A DNA stretch of 64,000 nucleotides from Corylus avellana (taxonomy: Eukaryota > Streptophyta > Magnoliopsida > Fagales > Betulaceae), in assembly GCF_901000735.1 (NCBI RefSeq), contig NC_081547.1:2542001-2606000 (forward strand), given 5' to 3'. Both the position numbers and the translations under genes were made by a program. The notes beneath the pieces were generated by a model. It saw only the letters and a list, made by a program, of their open reading frames with translations, was not told the origin of the DNA and made no database searches. Shown here one piece after another: positions 1 to 12,300 of the stretch; position 1 is the stretch's first letter, and each line of letters starts with the position of its first letter.

Positions 1-923
1 GATTGCTCTAATTTCCCTTCTCTTTATCGTTTATACAATCTTTTTAGTTTCTAATTTCTTATGGAGGGGAGATTCTGAATGTTGTTATTTGGGTCTGGTT
101 TGCTTTCGTTGAGGTGGGATTCAGTTCTTTCAGTTTCTTGTAATTTATTCTGTTTTGTGCATTAGAGTTGGCTCCTTCTTGCTTAATTTCAAATAGAGAT
201 CATTTTGTTGATGCAATACCATATTTAGTTGTTAGGTTATGTTGAAGTTCTTTCATTTGTTTGTGTATCCAAGCTGAACAATTATTTGTATGATGGGGTC
301 CAATATGCTTTGTTGGGTAAAGAACGTGGGATGTTCTTGGATTCATTTCTGTGTCGCATTCTGACATTGATCCTTACAATTCTCCTTTCCATTTAGTTTG
401 ACACATTTTTGTCGTCACTGACGTTTGCCTATAGTCTTTACAACAGAGACCGCCATAAATTATGCCTTTTTATCTTCTGTTTTGGTGGTTGATTCGACTC
501 ATACCGAGATATGCTGTTTTCTGCTGCAGGTGTGTTCTGGGTTCAAGACAGGGAAGAGGTGAAAGAGGATTTGTAAAGGAATGTGAATTCTGGGTTTTGG
601 GCTTCCGAGACTTTGTGGACCATGAATGTTCTTGGTGATCTGTGATCCATTGGATAAACAAAAGAAAAGAAAAAGAGAAAGCGAATATCTAGAATGAGAG
701 CGATAAACAATTAAGGGTAGGGTGGTGGTGTCAGTTTTCAGCAAGTGGGGGTGTCTCTGGCTTTGGAATTTATATATCTTTGGGAAGGAATCTGTTGGCA
801 ATGTCTCCTAAGCTGACCCTCTTTGCCCGGGGTCCTTGGGCTGTGTTACCAATCTAGGAAGCAACCACTTCTTTGGGTCTCTTCCCATTCAAGTGAAGGC
901 TTTGTAAAAATCACATAACTCCA

Positions 924-1006
<83 letters not shown>

Positions 1007-1228
1007 CGACCTTGCTTTGTGGAAAAAATCAGGCCATACTAGGAAATACCAAAACTTTCGTGATCCATCCATCCTTATTACTTTGAACATCAAAAAGTTG
1101 ATCTCTTTCAGGTGCTCAACCCTGCTTCTGCGATTCTCTTCCTATTCTTTGAGGAAGATTGGATTTGATTGGTGGTGGTGCTTCTGCTTTGGCCATTCTC
1201 TTCCTATATAATCTTGTCGTCGCCAAAA
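1..1228 (+). promoter_or_regulatory. Putative promoter and 5' leader of the NPY-like gene
   Basis: This stretch lies directly upstream of the first coding exon of the NPH3-domain gene. It contains no convincing protein-coding frame. A CTGCAG acceptor-like site near 530 followed by a mixed-composition stretch suggests a spliced 5' leader, which is common in this family, but the leader exons cannot be placed without transcripts. A compound AC/TC microsatellite sits at about 924-1004. Confidence 0.45.
924..1004. repeat. Compound (AC)n(TC)n microsatellite
   Basis: A run of about 16 AC units is followed, after a short interruption, by about 20 TC units. It lies about 225 bp upstream of the start codon of the NPH3-domain gene, so it may be transcribed as part of the leader. 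Reading frames through it (for example the Arg-Glu and Val-Cys runs on the minus strand) are products of the repeat and not proteins. Confidence 0.9.
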
Positions 1229-4200
1229 ATGAAGTTTATGAAACTTGGATCTAAGCCTGATTCTTTTCAGACTGATGGGGACAATATTAGGTGAGTATGA
1301 TGTACTTCTTTCAAGATCCACCTCTTGTACATATAGATATGCCAAAAATTTATATAGAGTCATGTGCTTGCTATTGTGTTTGCCAACCTTCATCCTACCC
1401 CACCATTGCGTTTTTTTGTTTTTTGTTTTATTTTTTTTATCAATTTTCTCCGATGTGCTTGTTTTCTGTATGCCTTATGTGTTGTAGGAGATATCTTCTG
1501 AAGCAACTTACTCTGAAAAATCTTTTTTAAAATTTTTTTTGGGTTTAAAAAAAAAAAAAAAAAAACCTTAGCTGATTTAGTGCATGGCTTGTTCGAAAAA
1601 TTACTATTAAAGTCATTGCAAGCTCCATAGTGTGGGCTTGGTTCACAAAATTGCTTAATTGAAGAGGTTTTCTTTTGCTTCCCTTGTGCTTCTAAAGATT
1701 TATGGGGTTTCTGCATACCACACCCGAAGAGAATATTCTGTTATGTGGCATTTGGAAGAGAACTTTCCTGTTCTTGTTTATCATATGAAGGATAAGTTCT
1801 TCATCTTCAAAAAATTACAGGGTTTCTTCTTTTTCTCCATAATCATATTAGATAATGATTGAATCCTCCTATAGCAGTTCCCATATCTCAATGTGACCAT
1901 CTCAATTCTGTATAATTTGATTTCTACTTGCCAATGAATGTCACTCCAATTTATACTTGGAGTTAGTTGGCCTATCCAATCATCTTAAAACAAGGCCTAT
2001 TCGATCCGCTTGAAAGTTTTGAGTAAGGGTTTCAAACATGCTATGATTTTGCCCCAGGGTATAGAACTAGGCTGTTAACATTTCAGACATCTTATTCAAT
2101 GTATGGAACTATAAGTGTACTCTTTGCACTTAATAATTCTACATATGTCATAGTACAACCTCGTTGTCTAAGATTTTTGCAGCAAACTTTAGGATTTGAG
2201 CCCACCGCCAGTACTCCATGATGACTATGCATTACCACTAAGCAAGCTCACCTATATGCTGTCTATGTTAAACCTTCAAAAAGTAGAGGGTTTTCCACTA
2301 TAGTGGGTAGATGGTTTCATTAGGATTTCATCTAGCTTCCTTTCAACTGTTGAAGAAGAGAAATTTTATATTTTAAAACATAATAATATGGGGACAGTTT
2401 GGTTGATAAGCATCAAGCTTTTCATGTCTGTAATGTCTCTTTTTAGGGTTATGCACCTGCATCTAATAATAATAATAACCGTTATAACTAATATATTATT
2501 GTTTTCATAAATAATCTTGCATGTTATTTCCTTCTTTTGATGAGACAACTAACAGATAAAGCACACTGAAAGGAGCGCTGGGGGGAGTCATTCAACTTTA
2601 CTCAGTCCAGAACCATTAAGTTGTGGTGCCTGAAAAATGATACGACTAGCCTTTGTCCTGATTCTTTCACTTTATTAACAATTTTCATTCTTCTTAGTCC
2701 ATGAAGCTATGTATATCTGTGTTTTCTTGTTCTGCTTATGCTTACATTTTTCAAATTCAAATAAACTACATATGTGTATCAAGTTTATTATTATTTTTTT
2801 TTGATAAGTATCAAGTTTATTATTAACTTCGAGGATTGTTTGTTCTTTCAGGTATGTGGCGACTGAGTTGGCAACTGACATAGCCATTAACATCAGCGAT
2901 GTGAAATTCTATCTGCATAAGGTATAAACCCATATGATATAGTTTAGGTTAGTTAATAGCTTGTTGCGTATGAAAATTATGGAATGGGTCCAAAATAACG
3001 TTTTGAGCTCACTAACCCTGTCTGGCACATGGACTTAATTCTGGTTTTAAACTTAGTTAATCAGGTCTATTCATGTAATTTTCTGTGCCTCTCCAAACCT
3101 TATCTAAGAGGTGGGGATCAAGACCCACCTAATTGTACAGGTCACCTTGGTTCATTCACTTTACATTGGTTGCAGCTGAAATCACAGACAACCATTTATA
3201 GGTCAAAGGATGTCAAACCATTGCTATGGCCTTTTTTGATGGTATAACCTACTTAGCCAGACAGATTGGCCTGGATTTAATAACCCTCAGCAAGGGTTTT
3301 AGAAACAGAATTATAGTAGTTTTTTTTCTTCTTTTTTTTAGCCTATTGGTTTTTCATTAGGTTGCTTGTTTGGTCATCTAATACTGTGCAATATGTCTGT
3401 AGTTTCCTCTTTTGTCCAAGAGTGCACGCTTGCAGAAACTAGTTGCAACTGCAAATGAGGACAACAGCTATGAAATCCACATCCAGGATATTCCTGGTGG
3501 GCCTGCTGCTTTTGAGATATGTGCCAAATTTTGTTATGGCATGACAGTTACTCTCAATGCGTATAATGTGGTTGCAGCTCGATGCGCAGCCGAGTACCTC
3601 GAGATGTTTGAATCTATTGAGAAAGGCAACCTTATCTACAAGATTGATGTCTTCCTCAATTCTAGCATCTTCCGGAGTTGGAAAGACTCAATTATTGTTC
3701 TTCAAACCACAAAGTCTCTCCTTCCGTGGTCTGAGGAGCTTAAGGTGGTCAGCCACTGCCTTGATTCCATAGCTTCCAAGGCTTCCATTGACACTGCCAA
3801 GGTGGAATGGTCATACACCTATAACAGAAAAAAGCTCCCATATGAGAATGGGAATGATCCAGTTTGGAATGGTGTTAGAAAACAGCAGATGGTTCCAAAG
3901 GACTGGTGGGTAGAAGACCTCTGTGAGCTTCAACTTGATTCATATAAGCGGGTCATAACAACAATAAAGACAAAAGGCAAAGTTTCTGGTGATGTTATTG
4001 GAGAAGCTTTAAATGCATATGCCCTGAGGAGGTTGCCTGGGCTTGGCAAGGGTATGGTTCAGGGTGGGGATGTCGTAAAGAATAGATCATTGGTGGAGAC
4101 CATAGTGCAGCTACTTCCCTCAGAGAAGGGCATTCTCCCGTGCAGTTTCTTATTTAAGCTATTGAGAGCAGCGATAACGTTAGAATGTGGAGAAATGGAA

Positions 4201-5242
4201 AGACGGGAACTGATCAGGAGAACTGGCCAGCAGCTTGAGGAGGCTACAGTGGCAGATCTTTTGATTCGAGCCCCAGCTGGGGAAACAACGATGTATGATG
4301 TTGATATAGTGCAGAACTTGGTTGAGGAATTTGTAATGCATGAGCAGAATGCTCGGACTGATTCTCACATGGAAAATGAATTCCAGGAGATTAGAAGCCC
4401 AAGGCTTGTGCCAGATGCTTCCAAGGGGATAGTAGCAAAGCTGGTTGATGGTTACCTTGCTGAAATTGCAAAAGATCCCAGTTTATTTGTGTCAAAATTT
4501 GTCAATCTTGCTGAAATGGTATCAAGCTTCTCAAGACCATCTCATGATGGACTCTACCGTGCTATTGACATGTATCTGAAGGTAAGCTCCAGAATGAAAC
4601 TCTGTCCAACAACTAGTTTCTGAATAGAGCGAAAAACTGTTGGTTGTTGACTTAATTGATTTTATTTTGGTGCAGGAACACCCTGACATCAGTAAGAGCG
4701 AGAGGAAAAGAATATGCAGGTTGATGGACTGCCGGAAGTTGTCGGCAGAAGCCTGCTTGCATGCGGTGCAAAATGAGCGGCTTCCCTTGCGAATTGTCGT
4801 GCAGGTCCTCTTCTTTGAGCAGCTTAGAGCAACAACATCTACTGGCAACAGCACACCTGAGCTGCCTGGTCCAATCAGGGCCTTACTCCCCGGTGGCTCT
4901 CATGGGAGCTCAAGGTCTACTACAACCAACACAGAAGAGGACTGGGATGCCGTGCCAACAGCGGAGGATATAAACGCTTTGAAAGGGGAGCTTACTACTC
5001 TGAGATTAGGGGGTGGTGGCAGTAACAGAGATTTAAATGATGGTGCTAAAAATAATGCAGAGAAAGTTGGTGCCAATAAGATGAAAGGTTTGCTCATGTC
5101 AAAGCTCTTTTCAAAGCTCTGGTCAGGCAAAGAAAGAAGTGGTGAAATTAGCAGCTCTGATACATCAGAAAGCCCTGCTTCCACCAATGCAGATGAAACG
5201 AAATCAACCCCTTCCAGAAGTAGGAGGCATTCAGTATCTTAG
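1229..5242 (+). CDS. NPY-type BTB/POZ-NPH3 domain protein, 4 coding exons
   Basis: Coding exons are 1229-1290, 2852-2921, 3403-4581 and 4676-5242. All junctions are GT-AG and the frame is continuous, giving 625 aa. The start gives an N-terminus beginning [11 protein letters not shown], typical of the NPY clade. A BTB/POZ fold covers about residues 29-100 ([26 protein letters not shown]). The NPH3 domain runs from DWWVEDL at about residue 211 to about 480 and includes [13 protein letters not shown], which spans the exon 3/4 junction. The C-terminus ends RRHSVS. NPY proteins are plasma-membrane-associated adaptors acting with AGC kinases in auxin-dependent organ formation and gravitropism; they are relatives of NPH3 and RPT2 in phototropin signalling. 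Which NPY paralogue this is cannot be settled from the sequence alone. Introns are 1561, 481 and 94 bp. Confidence 0.93.
2150..2262 (-). mobile_element. Possible tRNA-derived SINE remnant in intron 1
   Basis: On the minus strand, GCTTAGTGGTAATGCATAG resembles an A box, and GGTGGGCTCAAATCCTAAAG about 40 bp downstream resembles a B box. This is the layout of a tRNA-derived SINE head. No A-rich tail or target duplication was found, so the call is weak. It is distinct from the four-copy SINE family elsewhere in the window. Confidence 0.3.
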
Positions 5243-5640
5243 TGGCAGCCATTCTTTGCGGTTTGTAAAAATTGTCCCACTCAGTTGACATCAGGAAATT
5301 AGAGCCCAGTTTTGTCTTCCAGCTGATTTTCTAGTGGGAATTTTAGGCAAAAGGTGGCATGTAGCTACAGAAAAGAAAAGAAGTCCCTGGAAATTCATTT
5401 CTGTGTTTCTATCAGATTTCCAATTAGTTATTGTTGGTCATCTACTTTCGATATGGGGCTCGCCCAGTTTTGCTGTACCATAACCAAAAGAGGAATGACA
5501 AATTTATGGTCATCCATTTTGGCTGCTTTGCCTTTCTTTCTAGACTGCACTGCACTCAGTCTTAGCCAACTAATTAACCACTTCCATGCAATTAATCAAT
5601 CTATCTTAATCTTATAACATGTTAAATTATCATTTATCTT
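5243..5640 (+). other. 3' UTR region of the NPY-like gene
   Basis: This mixed-composition sequence follows the NPH3-domain stop codon and grades into AT-rich DNA and a poly-A run near 5640. No further coding exon was seen. The polyadenylation site cannot be placed precisely. Confidence 0.5.
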
Positions 5641-7347
5641 AAAAAAAAAAAAATTAATTAATTAGAAATTAGAAATTTAATAATTTAATCAATAATTTTT
5701 TTAATAATTACAAATTTATAAGTAATTACAAATTTAATATATATATTGTCAAAACTTCAGCAGTTAATGTCAACCAAGTTTTCCAAGCCCTAGGAATCTA
5801 TTTTACTCTAATGGTAAGGCTGGTTGGAATGTACGAGTCCATTGAATGTGTATTGTTTAAATAAGGTACTAAATACAGGGAGGCCTTCATGAAGGCCAAG
5901 ATGGTAATAAGGCCCACACACTTTTTCATGGGTCTGGACCCATTTCAGCACATTAAAACCACATTGGTACTATCGCTATCTTTATTGCCCAACCTTTTTT
6001 TAAAAAAAAAAAAAAAAAAAAATCATCTTTATTGACCCTGATGTTTTGTTCACCGGGATAAGTCATTGTCACTCCAATGCTGTAAAGGCCATATTCCTTC
6101 TGAGGTTGGACCCATACAGATTATAAGCACATAAATGAATAATTGACCTTGACTTGATATTTAATGGGAAATTTCAGAGAGTCTTAATCAAAATTAACAA
6201 CAAATTTAACCATATCCTGACTAAAAAATTGCAGTTTATCTTCCCCACTAAACTCCCACATCAAATACTACCTAACATTAGTACTCCTCCAACTTCAAAA
6301 GACTCTCGCCATTCAACCATTTGATATAGGGCAGCCAAGGCCGACCAACTTTTAAAAACTCCTATAATTTTGTTACTCTTTTGTTTTTGTTTTAAATATA
6401 TATATTTTACTTTAAATTTCTTACCCGTCGTCCTCATGGTACCTACCTAATCCACCACAGGAGTAGTTCAAGTCAACCAGATCATGAAAAAAGACTGACA
6501 CATATTTTGATGGAAACCCAAACCCTTGTCTTGGGGAAACGTATCTTCTAATGGGCAACTTAAAGATAGGTAGTTAAAGCTTCCACGCGGAAAATACCAA
6601 CAAAATATCTATAAATTAGTTCACAGCACTTTCATTCCTACTTACCTAATTCAGACTTTAGCAGGAAAGTTCTTCGGTTTTATATAAATCAATCTTGTCT
6701 TGACGCTTTAGTTTATTTGACACTTCCTTGCTCCTTAAGGTAGATCAAATACCTTATTGTAAAGAAGGTATGTTTATGTCTTATTTTCTATGTGCACATG
6801 ACGCAAGTTAGGAACGTGTGGCATTTAAACTTATGTCTCGTGTACTCACAAAACACAAACCAAAAGCCTACAACAAAATTTGGTCTTACAATTTCTTTGG
6901 GATATTCGAAAAATTTAAAGTTAATTGTTGCAATTCAGTGTATCTCACCTAAAGTTTCTTTGGCTCTAAGTCTTAATTAAAGCTTACACTTTGATTGACT
7001 CATACTTTTTATGCCCCCCTTCATCTTCAAAATTGATTCCTCACTTAGGTCACTTATGGGAAAGCCGTAATTGGCACCGTAAAACACAAAGTTACAAATT
7101 GATGGGTCAGTGCTCAATCCATAAAATTAGTATTTTTTTTTTTTTTTTTTTGGGTTAAAGCAATAGATTTCAAGAAATTTTGGGTATCAATAGATTTCTC
7201 ATGGTGAAAGGGAAAAATGAAAGGCTATAGAAGTGCTACTATCTTACTTTATGATAGGAAACAATTTCAAGAAAGAATGAATGCTATGACATAGCCAAAT
7301 AAGTGAATGAAACAGTTACCATATCCATAATCGTTTATATATATATA
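5641..7347. other. AT-rich intergenic region, no gene seen
   Basis: AT-rich DNA with homopolymer runs near 6001-6021 and 7132-7151. A perfect 16-bp palindrome lies at 5882-5897. Reading frames here are short and have no recognisable similarity. Confidence 0.5.
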
Positions 7348-7888
7348 TGTTGAAGCACGATTTTTCCGTACGACAGTCTCCAAATGGTGTGATCTTCGTT
7401 CTTTGTGGCGTCTCTGATCTTCAGCTCCTATAAAATAGTAAGAGCGTCAAAGGGTCTCTGGGCTGGGTGTCGCGAAGGCTCTTCGATACTTAAGTCAGTG
7501 ATGTGTTTAAACAATAAGAGCTTAAGTAAGAAAGAGATTCAGAGATTAAAGAGCTAACCCTGAAAATAGTGTGGAGGTCTCCTTTTATAGGGGTTTGATA
7601 GCAACTTGTTAACTGAGAGTCCACGTGTCCACCTTAGTGGTAGGTGATATGGTGCTGTTTGATGATATAGATTGCTGAGGATACATGATGTATCATATGG
7701 GTAAAGTGATTCATGGTGGTAATGGCACCTGGTGCTTGGTGTTTAGCATAGTTGGTTAATTTATTTGAGTGAAGTCATGTGTCTATGCTGTTTGTTAAAT
7801 AAATAAACTATTGATATGTTGACTCATTGGTGACAGGTGTTAAGTGTCCTGTATTATTGTTTATTTGTTGGAAAAATATGACCCAACA
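7348..7888 (-). mobile_element. Solo LTR, Ty3/gypsy-like
   Basis: The 541-bp segment begins TGTTG and ends CAACA, and is flanked on both sides by ATATA, a candidate 5-bp target duplication. The left flank is itself an AT microsatellite, so that match is weak on its own. Read on the minus strand it behaves as an LTR: a TATA box (CCCCTATAAAAGGAG) at about 7580-7594, then a transcript-start region, then sequence (CTTAAGTATCGAAGAGCC) resembling the R/U5 part of many plant gypsy LTRs. No internal domain or second LTR adjoins it, so it is best read as a solo LTR left by recombination. Confidence 0.65.
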
Positions 7889-8480
7889 ATATATATGGTG
7901 ATACCATTTACTAAGGGCTCACTTGGCCTCAATTTACGCCAGGCCCCATCATCCCTCTTGGAATAATGAGGTCCATTTGCCCTTCGAGTTAGGTCGCGCC
8001 CATAGGCAGGCGAGCACCAATGCTGTTGGGTTAACTCCTTCCCCCTAACTAGGGAGTCAGCGATCGGCAATTCCCAACCCGTCACATGCTTTATAGGGGA
8101 CCACTGACAACTGCTCACTACAACAAACAATCTAATCACTTTGATAACTGTACCAAGTGGATAAAAATATTTGTCGGCTATTACTTGTGTCACAATAACT
8201 ATGTTTTTCACACTCTAAGACGGAGTAATCCATAGTATTAACAAAGATGTCGGACACCTCATTTGAATGGTGCCACGTGGCCCAAGTAGCTACACCCCCT
8301 CCCTATAAATAAGAGTCCATTGTACCGGATACATTTATAAGTTCTTCCTAACTTTATAGATTTTCATTCATGTCAAGAATTTCTCATTGCATCAAAGTCT
8401 TCATCGTCCTACAAGAAGTCACATTTGTCTATTTCTTGTCTCTATGCATATCTCTTTGACTAGATTATCCGCGTTCGGTC
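7889..8480. other. Probable retroelement-derived remnant
   Basis: Composition differs from the AT-rich surroundings: locally GC-richer, with a promoter-like CTCCCTATAAATAAGAGTCC at about 8299 on the plus strand. A 116-codon open frame (7861-8211, minus) gives no recognisable protein. The layout suggests a decayed LTR next to the solo LTR, but I could not define both ends or a target duplication. Confidence 0.3.
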
Positions 8481-9895
8481 AACTGGATTAACGATTCTAT
8501 AGATAAAATAAAATAAAAATGACATGAGAGAAGAGAGATATGAACACAAAACTTCAAATTCCAGCTGGAGATCTGAGATCACGAGAGCGCAGACATGTGT
8601 CAGAATGCAGTAGATCAAAGAATGGTGCCACCTAGCACCCACATTAAATTGTTAGTTGAACCATTCCACCTTCCCCCCTGATCTCCATGATTCGTATGAT
8701 CTCTTTGTGCAAACGCCGTGAATTGAAGGGGAAGGAAAAGCTGGTCCAAACTGGTGGCTCGCTATAACTAGCGTTTATTGCATGCATATATATATATATA
8801 TAACCTATTTCTGGAACCCCTTGTACTTCCCATTTGCCTCTTCATCTCTTAAATGTCTATATGTTTTTGGACTTTTTTTGTCATCTTGGATGTCCTTTCT
8901 GGCTCAGAGATTGTCCACAAACTAAAAATAATAATAATAATAAAAAAAATTGAGATAAATATTAGAATTAATTGAAATTTAATATAAAAATAAAAAGTCA
9001 CAATCGCAGAACCTGCTTTTAGGGTCCAAATATCCACGAGAGAGGACCACCCTATTCTAATACGAGGGGAAAGAAAAGGAAGTGCTTGTGGACCTGTGGT
9101 TGTGGAGGAAAAGACGAAGCAGAAAATACATCCACTCTCCCTCCACTTCAACCCAGCAGAAAAAGAAAAAGAAAAAGAAAAAGAAAAAAGAAAAAGAAGA
9201 ATCCCCCAACAACACCCAGCTTCGTTCACCAAAAAGTTACCCATTATTATGATTTTATCCTTTGTTTTGTTCATATTATGATTTTATCGTTGTCATATAC
9301 ATATATATATATAAATTCTTGTTGGGACACCCAAATCACTCTGCCAAAAGACAGATTTACCCAAGGCGTAAACCAAGGGCAACATGTTTGATGCTCCCAT
9401 CCACCACCCCTAATTAGAAAGATACTAAGAACCCTATGGGATAAGATAAGGTCCGCCGATAGGATGTCGGCATATAAATCAAGGATGCAAATGATACGTC
9501 CCGTCCAAAAGTGTCCGTTGAAAAGGCTATTCTACTTACACAGGATATTCTCAATGGACACATGATTTCCAAGTCCCGTTAGAGATAACCGTTCTTTTGA
9601 TTTGAATACGTAAAAGGCAAAGGCCCCAAAAGATAACCAACCCCACACCAAACTAAGGCTGCGTTTTGCTCGAAGAGGATCTAAAAAGCCACATCCATTT
9701 ACACGAAGGAAAAAAAAAAAAAAAAAAAAAAAAGTTATGGGATATTCTCTTTTTTTACAAACAAAACCCATATCTTCTTCATTCTCTCTTTTCTCTCCAC
9801 CCTCAAAATCCTCACCCTACAAAGTTGAAAAAAAACAAAAAGAAAATTAAACGATTCGTGTTCTGTTGGGGCTAATTTGGTTTCTTTTTACGAGA
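8481..9895. other. Intergenic region downstream of the HLS1-like gene
   Basis: No gene seen. It holds an (AT)n run near 8786-8801, an (AAAAAG)n purine-rich tract at about 9160-9200 and a poly-A run at 9709-9733. The 3' UTR of the minus-strand acetyltransferase must lie in the right part. Confidence 0.45.
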
Positions 9896-11482
9896 TTAGA
9901 CCTCTCTGGGGTCGACAAAAATGGACCAGCCAGGGGGTGATTTGGTCCAGTCACCGACAGAGCCGTCACAATAGTCCTCCCCGAGTTTCTTGATGCACCA
10001 TAAGTCCTCGGCGCACGATAGCTTCTTCCAGTGCGGGATTCCTAACCTGAGCGGCTCGCTACTGGAAACCTCCGTGGCCACCACCCCACACCCACACGCC
10101 TTAGCCAGATTGTGGGCGTACCCGCACAACGCCTTGACCAAATTCACAGCGCGTGGGCCTTCCCCTCCCAGACCGTACAAGAAGTGCAGCCCAAAAGGCC
10201 TGAACAACTCCGGCACGGACGGCAATTGCAGCCAGGGAAAGGCCCGGTCAACGATCCGGGTCGTCTTGGCGAGGGCGCGCTTCACGCGCGACGCACCCCG
10301 GATCTCCAGCGTGAACACGTCCTTAGAGTTCCAAACACTCAGTACAGCCCACGACTCGGGCGGGTGATCCAGGAACCGATCCGACCCGGGAAAGTTCTGG
10401 ACGCTATAAGTCCCACGTGGCACCGCGAGGAAGGTCCCTAGGCTGAGTTTGTTGTTGAGCACCGAGTCAATGTCGCGAGGGAAGAACTCGGTGGTTGAGA
10501 ATCGCCGGCGGTAGAGTACCTCGGCGTCGGAGGGATCGAGTTGGATGACGGTGACTCGGTCGGAGAGCCGGACTCGGTGAGCGAAGACGGGGTTGACAAG
10601 GATAGACGGCGTACGGAACTTGACGTAGCCGCATTTGTCGGTGAAGAGTTTGACGGAAGCTAGATTGTCGTTATCGGTTGCCATATACGAATACTCGGCG
10701 CCATTCTCTCGAAACCACTCCTCCATTCGACGCACCAGCTTTAACCCTATTCCCATCCTCCTGCAGTTGCACACACCAAAATAAATTAAGTGAATATTAT
10801 AATACTAGCAAGTAGTTTAAGATCCAATAATTGGAAGGCATGTCTTTGTAAGTTGCTTTGTGATAGTGGGTCATCTCCATTGGTCACACTTTTCGCTAAT
10901 TTTTTGAGAGTTTCTTTGACAATCAATATATATATTTTATATATAAAAAATTAAATTAAAAAAGAGTGTATGTTTTTACCGGTGGGAGGGCGAGACTCGG
11001 AGGCCCAAGATGTAGGCCAGTTTGGTGTAAACAGGGACCGGTTTGAAAGTTTCAGCGTTGGTTTTTGCATTTCTGGTGAACTTCTTACCGCATGTAACGG
11101 TCTTGATGCAGCCCCTGATCATGCCCACTATCTCTTTCTCCTCCCCCATCTCAGCCACCTGGTGAAGAGACAAATGATATAAGCGATTATTTCGGTTATA
11201 TTATGTTTGTTCGTGGAAAAGTCGAGAGGGCGTGAGAAAGTGGGGAGGGGGTTACGGAAAATGGGAAAAACGACAAAGCATTTTTGTATTGTTTACCAGC
11301 ATGATGAAAGCAGGAGAGTGGCGGACCCTGCAAATAGGGTCACACAGGAGGTCGGTGAAGAGGGAGAGCTTGCCGCTGGGTCCGACCTCACACCTCCTCT
11401 CCACATCTTCCACTCCCACAACGTCTTTCTTCGAGTCGAATTCTCTCACCACTACCACAACCTCCACACCCTCCACACCCAT
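9896..11482 (-). CDS. HLS1-like: HOOKLESS1-like GNAT N-acetyltransferase, 3 exons
   Basis: Exons in transcription order are 11482-11297, 11158-10980 and 10760-9896, all with GT-AG borders, encoding 409 aa. This is close to the usual HLS1 length of about 400. The GNAT fold lies in the first 170 residues. The acetyl-CoA-binding motif R-R-M-G-I-G (about residues 122-127) is split by intron 2, and EVGPSGKLSLFTDLL and the MIRGCIKTVTCGK strand precede it. The C-terminal half (FRTPSILVNPVFAH; RRFSTTEFFPRDID) is the plant-specific HLS1 extension. HLS1 proteins are nuclear and control apical hook formation by linking ethylene, auxin and light signals; their acetylation targets are incompletely defined. 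The start is the first ATG in frame before the conserved VVVREFD block. Exon 3 is markedly GC-rich compared with its surroundings. Confidence 0.94.
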
Positions 11483-12300
11483 GCTGTCTTTTTCTTTTTT
11501 CTTTTTTCTTGTCTCTTGGTATATATGGAACAGTAGCAGATCACTCCCCAACCAATCCCACAAGAAATATTACGAGGACCCAAGTACTATATATATGATC
11601 AAGATCGTTCCTTTTTAGGGTGATTGAACTCCCTCCTTGACAGAGAAGCAAGTGTAAGGGAGAGATATGTATATATATATATATATAGGCGATAACCGGC
11701 TAGGAAGGGGAAGAGAGAGAGTTTTTACACTAGCTAGCAAAAGCTATATGTCATCCATCACTAACTCGATTTTAGGAATTAAAGGGAAGTAAAAAAGGAA
11801 GGTGAGGAGGCCGCTAAAAGCTTTCTTCTTCTGCTGCTACTGCTTTTCTTAGGTAGTGAGTAGTTCATCATTGCAGAGCTACAAGTGCTCTTGTGCCACC
11901 TTTAAATACCTGAATTTTGGGCTTTTTTTTCTCTCTCTTGCGGAATCCCCACACCTTCTTTATTTGTTTTTTTCTTTCGACTCTAATTTTATTTTTATTT
12001 TTTTAAAAAAAATTTTAGGTGCTTTTTCGTGTCTCCATCTCTAGTCTCTCTGTGTCTGTCTATATAACTTTCCGTCTCTTTCTAGGACTATAGTGGTGGC
12101 AATAATAACAAATTGATAAGAAATAAATAATAAAAATAGAAATTTTTGTAATCATAACAAATATAAATGGTGAGAAGAGGAAATGGCGGCTATGGCTGCG
12201 CAGTCTTGTGGTGGGCATTGTTCTCTTGGGTTTTAATCATTTATTTCTACGGAAGGAGGCGTTGCCATCATGACCCCATTTATAATCATTAACTTTATAC
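11483..12300 (-). promoter_or_regulatory. Upstream region of the HLS1-like gene
   Basis: Directly upstream of the acetyltransferase start. It contains a pyrimidine-rich run just before the ATG (about 11488-11512 on the plus strand), TATA-like sequences near 11519 and 11588, and an (AT)n microsatellite at about 11668-11688. The true transcription start cannot be chosen among these. Confidence 0.35.

Noticed and set aside
911..1093. Minus-strand frame with Arg-Glu and Val-Cys runs
   Set aside because: Direct translation of the AC/TC microsatellite.
7861..8211. 116-codon minus-strand frame
   Set aside because: Overlaps the edge of the solo LTR and shows no domain; treated as retroelement-derived non-coding DNA.
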